From positions 1 to 7,937 of the forward strand of contig CAIXMD010000328.1 of the NCBI GenBank assembly GCA_903920415.1: DNA of 7,937 nucleotides. Reading direction: 5' to 3'. The notes under the pieces are model-generated. The model searched no databases. It worked only from the letters and a program-made list of their open reading frames with translations, and was not told the origin of the DNA. Every line of letters begins with the position of its first letter. Position 1 is the stretch's first letter. The DNA comes from an uncultured Desulfomonile sp. Lineage in GTDB: Bacteria; Desulfobacterota; Desulfomonilia; Desulfomonilales; Desulfomonilaceae. This document shows, one piece after another, positions 6,425 to 7,937 of the stretch. The position numbers were made by a program, and so were the translations under genes.

Positions 6425-6428
6425 AAAT

Positions 6429-6434
6429 CCTCCT
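6429..6434 (-). promoter_or_regulatory. consensus ribosome binding site of kdnA
   Basis: AGGAGG on the - strand, four bases before ATG 6424. It is the strongest Shine-Dalgarno in the cluster and suggests kdnA is translated independently rather than by coupling to kdnB. Confidence 0.8.
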
Positions 6435-6534
6435 CAGAATCTAACAACCTCGCTGAAGGTCTGTGGTAGTAAAGTAAGAAAGGTTGGAAAAACTTGCTGA
6501 TGAGCAGGCACCATGATCTTCAAACGAGACAATC

Positions 6535-6557
6535 CTGAACCTAACAGAGAGGTTCAG
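6535..6557. repeat. perfect hairpin spanning the kdnB stop codon
   Basis: CTGAACCT (6535-6542) and AGGTTCAG (6550-6557) form a perfect 8-bp stem with a 7-base loop. The kdnB stop (TGA, 6554-6556) lies inside one arm. No T-run follows on the - strand, so it is more likely an RNA processing or stabilising element, or a weak attenuator, than a full terminator. Confidence 0.6.
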
Positions 6558-7717
6558 CCGAAAGCTCGCTCATAAATTCTTGTAGCTTCTTCTTTTCCAA
6601 GGAGTCTAGGGTTGTTCTCCACAGGGCGGGTTACCTTCAAGGCTCCTTCCACCAAAACGGCGATATCTCCAAGTGGTACGCCTATTTCAGTCAGGTTAGA
6701 TGGAATTCCGATGTCACTGCAAAGTGTTCTGACTGCTTCTACGGCGGTGGCAGCAGCCTTACGCAGCGGCAGAGCCTCAACGGGTTCTCCCATGCTCTTG
6801 GCAATCAAGGCTAAAGATCTCTCTGCAGCAGGCAGATTGAACTCCATTACATAAGGAATAAGTATCGCGTTCGCGAGCCCATGGGAAATCCGGTAATGTC
6901 CTCCGAGGGGATAGGCAAGTGCGTGCGCTGCTCCCACGCCCGCGTTAGCCAGAGCCATGCCACCCAAGAGACTGCCGAACAGCATATTTTCTCGAGCATG
7001 AATATCTTCTCCATGAAAAACCGCTTGTCGGAGATTCTCTGAAATCAGGCGAACAGCAGTGAGAGCCAGAGCTTCGGTGAATACCGTGGAAGATCGGCTC
7101 GTCACCGACTCGATTGCATGAGTCAATGCGTCCATTCCGGTAGCTGCTGTTACATTGGGTGGAAGTGAAAGGGTCAGCTCAGGATCCAGCAGGGCAATGT
7201 CTGGAAATAGATGATGGCTGTTTATGCCTCCTTTTGCTTTAGTTTGTCTGTTGGTGAACACTGCTGTAAAGGTGACTTCAGCGCCTGTGCCCGCTGTCGT
7301 GGGAATCATGATCGAAGTAACTCCTGGATGTTCTACCCGATTCAATCCTATGTAGTCTTCAGCTCTTCCTCCGTTTGTAATAATTGTCGCCGCAGCCTTG
7401 GCGGTGTCCATTGCTGATCCACCACCCATTCCGATTACTAGATCAACTCTACTAGCCCTCCCGAGATCAGCAGCCTGATCGGCGTTGTCGAGATATGGCT
7501 CAGGTTCAACATCCAAAAATATCTTACCCTCCAAGCCGACTTCGCTCAAGCTGGCCAGTGCCTTATCCAAAGTGCCATACTTTTCGAGAGCTGGGTCAGC
7601 TACCAGGAGAAACTTTTCCGCTCCAACGTCTCGAGCAGTATTACCTAGAACTGAAATTCCGCCTGTCCCGAAAAGAATTTTGGTCTTAATTTGGAAGTTG
7701 CCAAGTACAGCCACCAT
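6554..7717 (-). CDS. kdnB: Kdo 8-oxidase, iron-containing alcohol dehydrogenase family
   Basis: A 387-residue group III metal-dependent alcohol dehydrogenase. In this context it is KdnB (EC 1.1.3.48), which oxidises the C8 hydroxyl of Kdo to the aldehyde used by KdnA. Visible marks: the GGGSAMDTAK nucleotide-binding motif (98-107), IPTTAGTGAEVT (138-149), and the four metal ligands of the FucO family, Asp196 and His200 in GMDALTHAIES, His265 in AHALAYPLGG and His279 in ISHGLANAI. The second conserved His of many FucO-like enzymes (FucO His267) is Tyr269 here, a change also found in other HALAYPLGG-type members. ATG 7717 has GAGG five bases upstream, so the start is secure. It is the first gene of the kdnB-kdnA-kdsB group. 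By sequence alone it could oxidise another alcohol; the adjacent kdnA and kdsB make the Kdo role likely. Confidence 0.88.
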   Translation of the reverse strand: MVAVLGNFQIKTKILFGTGGISVLGNTARDVGAEKFLLVADPALEKYGTLDKALASLSEVGLEGKIFLDVEPEPYLDNADQAADLGRASRVDLVIGMGGGSAMDTAKAAATIITNGGRAEDYIGLNRVEHPGVTSIMIPTTAGTGAEVTFTAVFTNRQTKAKGGINSHHLFPDIALLDPELTLSLPPNVTAATGMDALTHAIESVTSRSSTVFTEALALTAVRLISENLRQAVFHGEDIHARENMLFGSLLGGMALANAGVGAAHALAYPLGGHYRISHGLANAILIPYVMEFNLPAAERSLALIAKSMGEPVEALPLRKAAATAVEAVRTLCSDIGIPSNLTEIGVPLGDIAVLVEGALKVTRPVENNPRLLGKEEATRIYERAFG

Positions 7718-7937
7718 ATTCGCCTCAGTTCTGCAAGCCCGATTTTTAAAACGACATGTTTATAACAGAAAATCCTGCTGTGAGCAAGGGTAAATCCTCA
7801 GTTAAGGGGGCAGATCTACTGGGGTTCATTTTTATCTCGCGATTTGTGGAGAGATGGATTAGAGATTGAGTCATCTTGATGGTCCCTAACGGGTATGGGG
7901 TCTGGGGCGATGGTCGTAAACAACTGTCCTCTATGTA
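7718..7937. other. upstream region of kdnB, no convincing gene
   Basis: The last 220 bp contain the predicted kdnB promoter and leader. One - strand frame is open from the edge to a TAA at 7746-7748, but its 63 residues show no recognisable domain and run through the promoter. Nothing else was recognised. Confidence 0.5.
7759..7787 (-). promoter_or_regulatory. sigma70-type promoter for kdnB
   Basis: On the - strand TTGCTC (7782-7787), a 17-bp spacer and TATAAA (7759-7764). The -10 matches 5 of 6 and the -35 matches 3 of 6. Transcription would start about 35 bases before the kdnB ATG, a normal leader length. No operator palindrome was seen nearby. Confidence 0.5.

Noticed and set aside
7746..7937. 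- strand frame open from the right edge to TAA (63 residues)
   Set aside because: No recognisable domain, unremarkable residue pattern and it covers the kdnB promoter; most likely chance openness, although the end of a neighbouring gene cannot be fully excluded.
1..7937. Mobile elements, CRISPR arrays, tRNA or rRNA genes
   Set aside because: No transposase or integrase, no regularly spaced repeats, and no tRNA or rRNA signature was recognised on either strand.

Overview
This 7.9 kb window comes from a Gram-negative bacterium: it carries a route for modifying Kdo, the inner-core sugar of lipopolysaccharide. Gene content, moderate GC and the divergent IF-1 sequence suggest a member of the former Deltaproteobacteria (Desulfobacterota), but that placement is an inference. 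No rRNA, tRNA, CRISPR array, insertion sequence or phage gene was seen.

Layout. The left edge (1-915, + strand) holds most of an NhaA-type Na+/H+ antiporter whose N-terminus lies outside the window. It converges on an M48 metalloprotease lipoprotein (about 1054-1926, - strand). Divergent from the protease is a 72-residue zinc-ribbon protein with a TTG start and an acidic tail (1978-2196, + strand). This converges on a carboxymuconolactone-decarboxylase-family protein (2293-2694, -). Further right, all on the - strand, are a PhnP-like metallo-beta-lactamase-fold hydrolase (2815-3738), a divergent IF-1 (infA, 3981-4199), and the genes kdsB (4366-5133), kdnA (5216-6424) and kdnB (6554-7717).

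The most informative part is the right half. Transcribed right to left, kdnB-kdnA-kdsB match the 8-amino-Kdo (Kdo8N) pathway described in Shewanella oneidensis. An iron-alcohol-dehydrogenase-type enzyme oxidises C8 of Kdo, a PLP aminotransferase converts the aldehyde to an amine, and a dedicated cytidylyltransferase makes CMP-Kdo8N for transfer to lipid A. The result is an LPS inner core with a positively charged amine. A sigma70-like promoter lies just upstream of kdnB. A perfect hairpin spans the kdnB stop codon. A near-consensus promoter (TTGACA, 16 bp, TATAAG) overlaps the kdsB stop codon and should start a long, inverted-repeat-rich leader for infA.

The left half looks like ordinary envelope and housekeeping genes with no evident pathway link to the kdn cluster, apart from a shared envelope theme (antiporter, lipoprotein protease).
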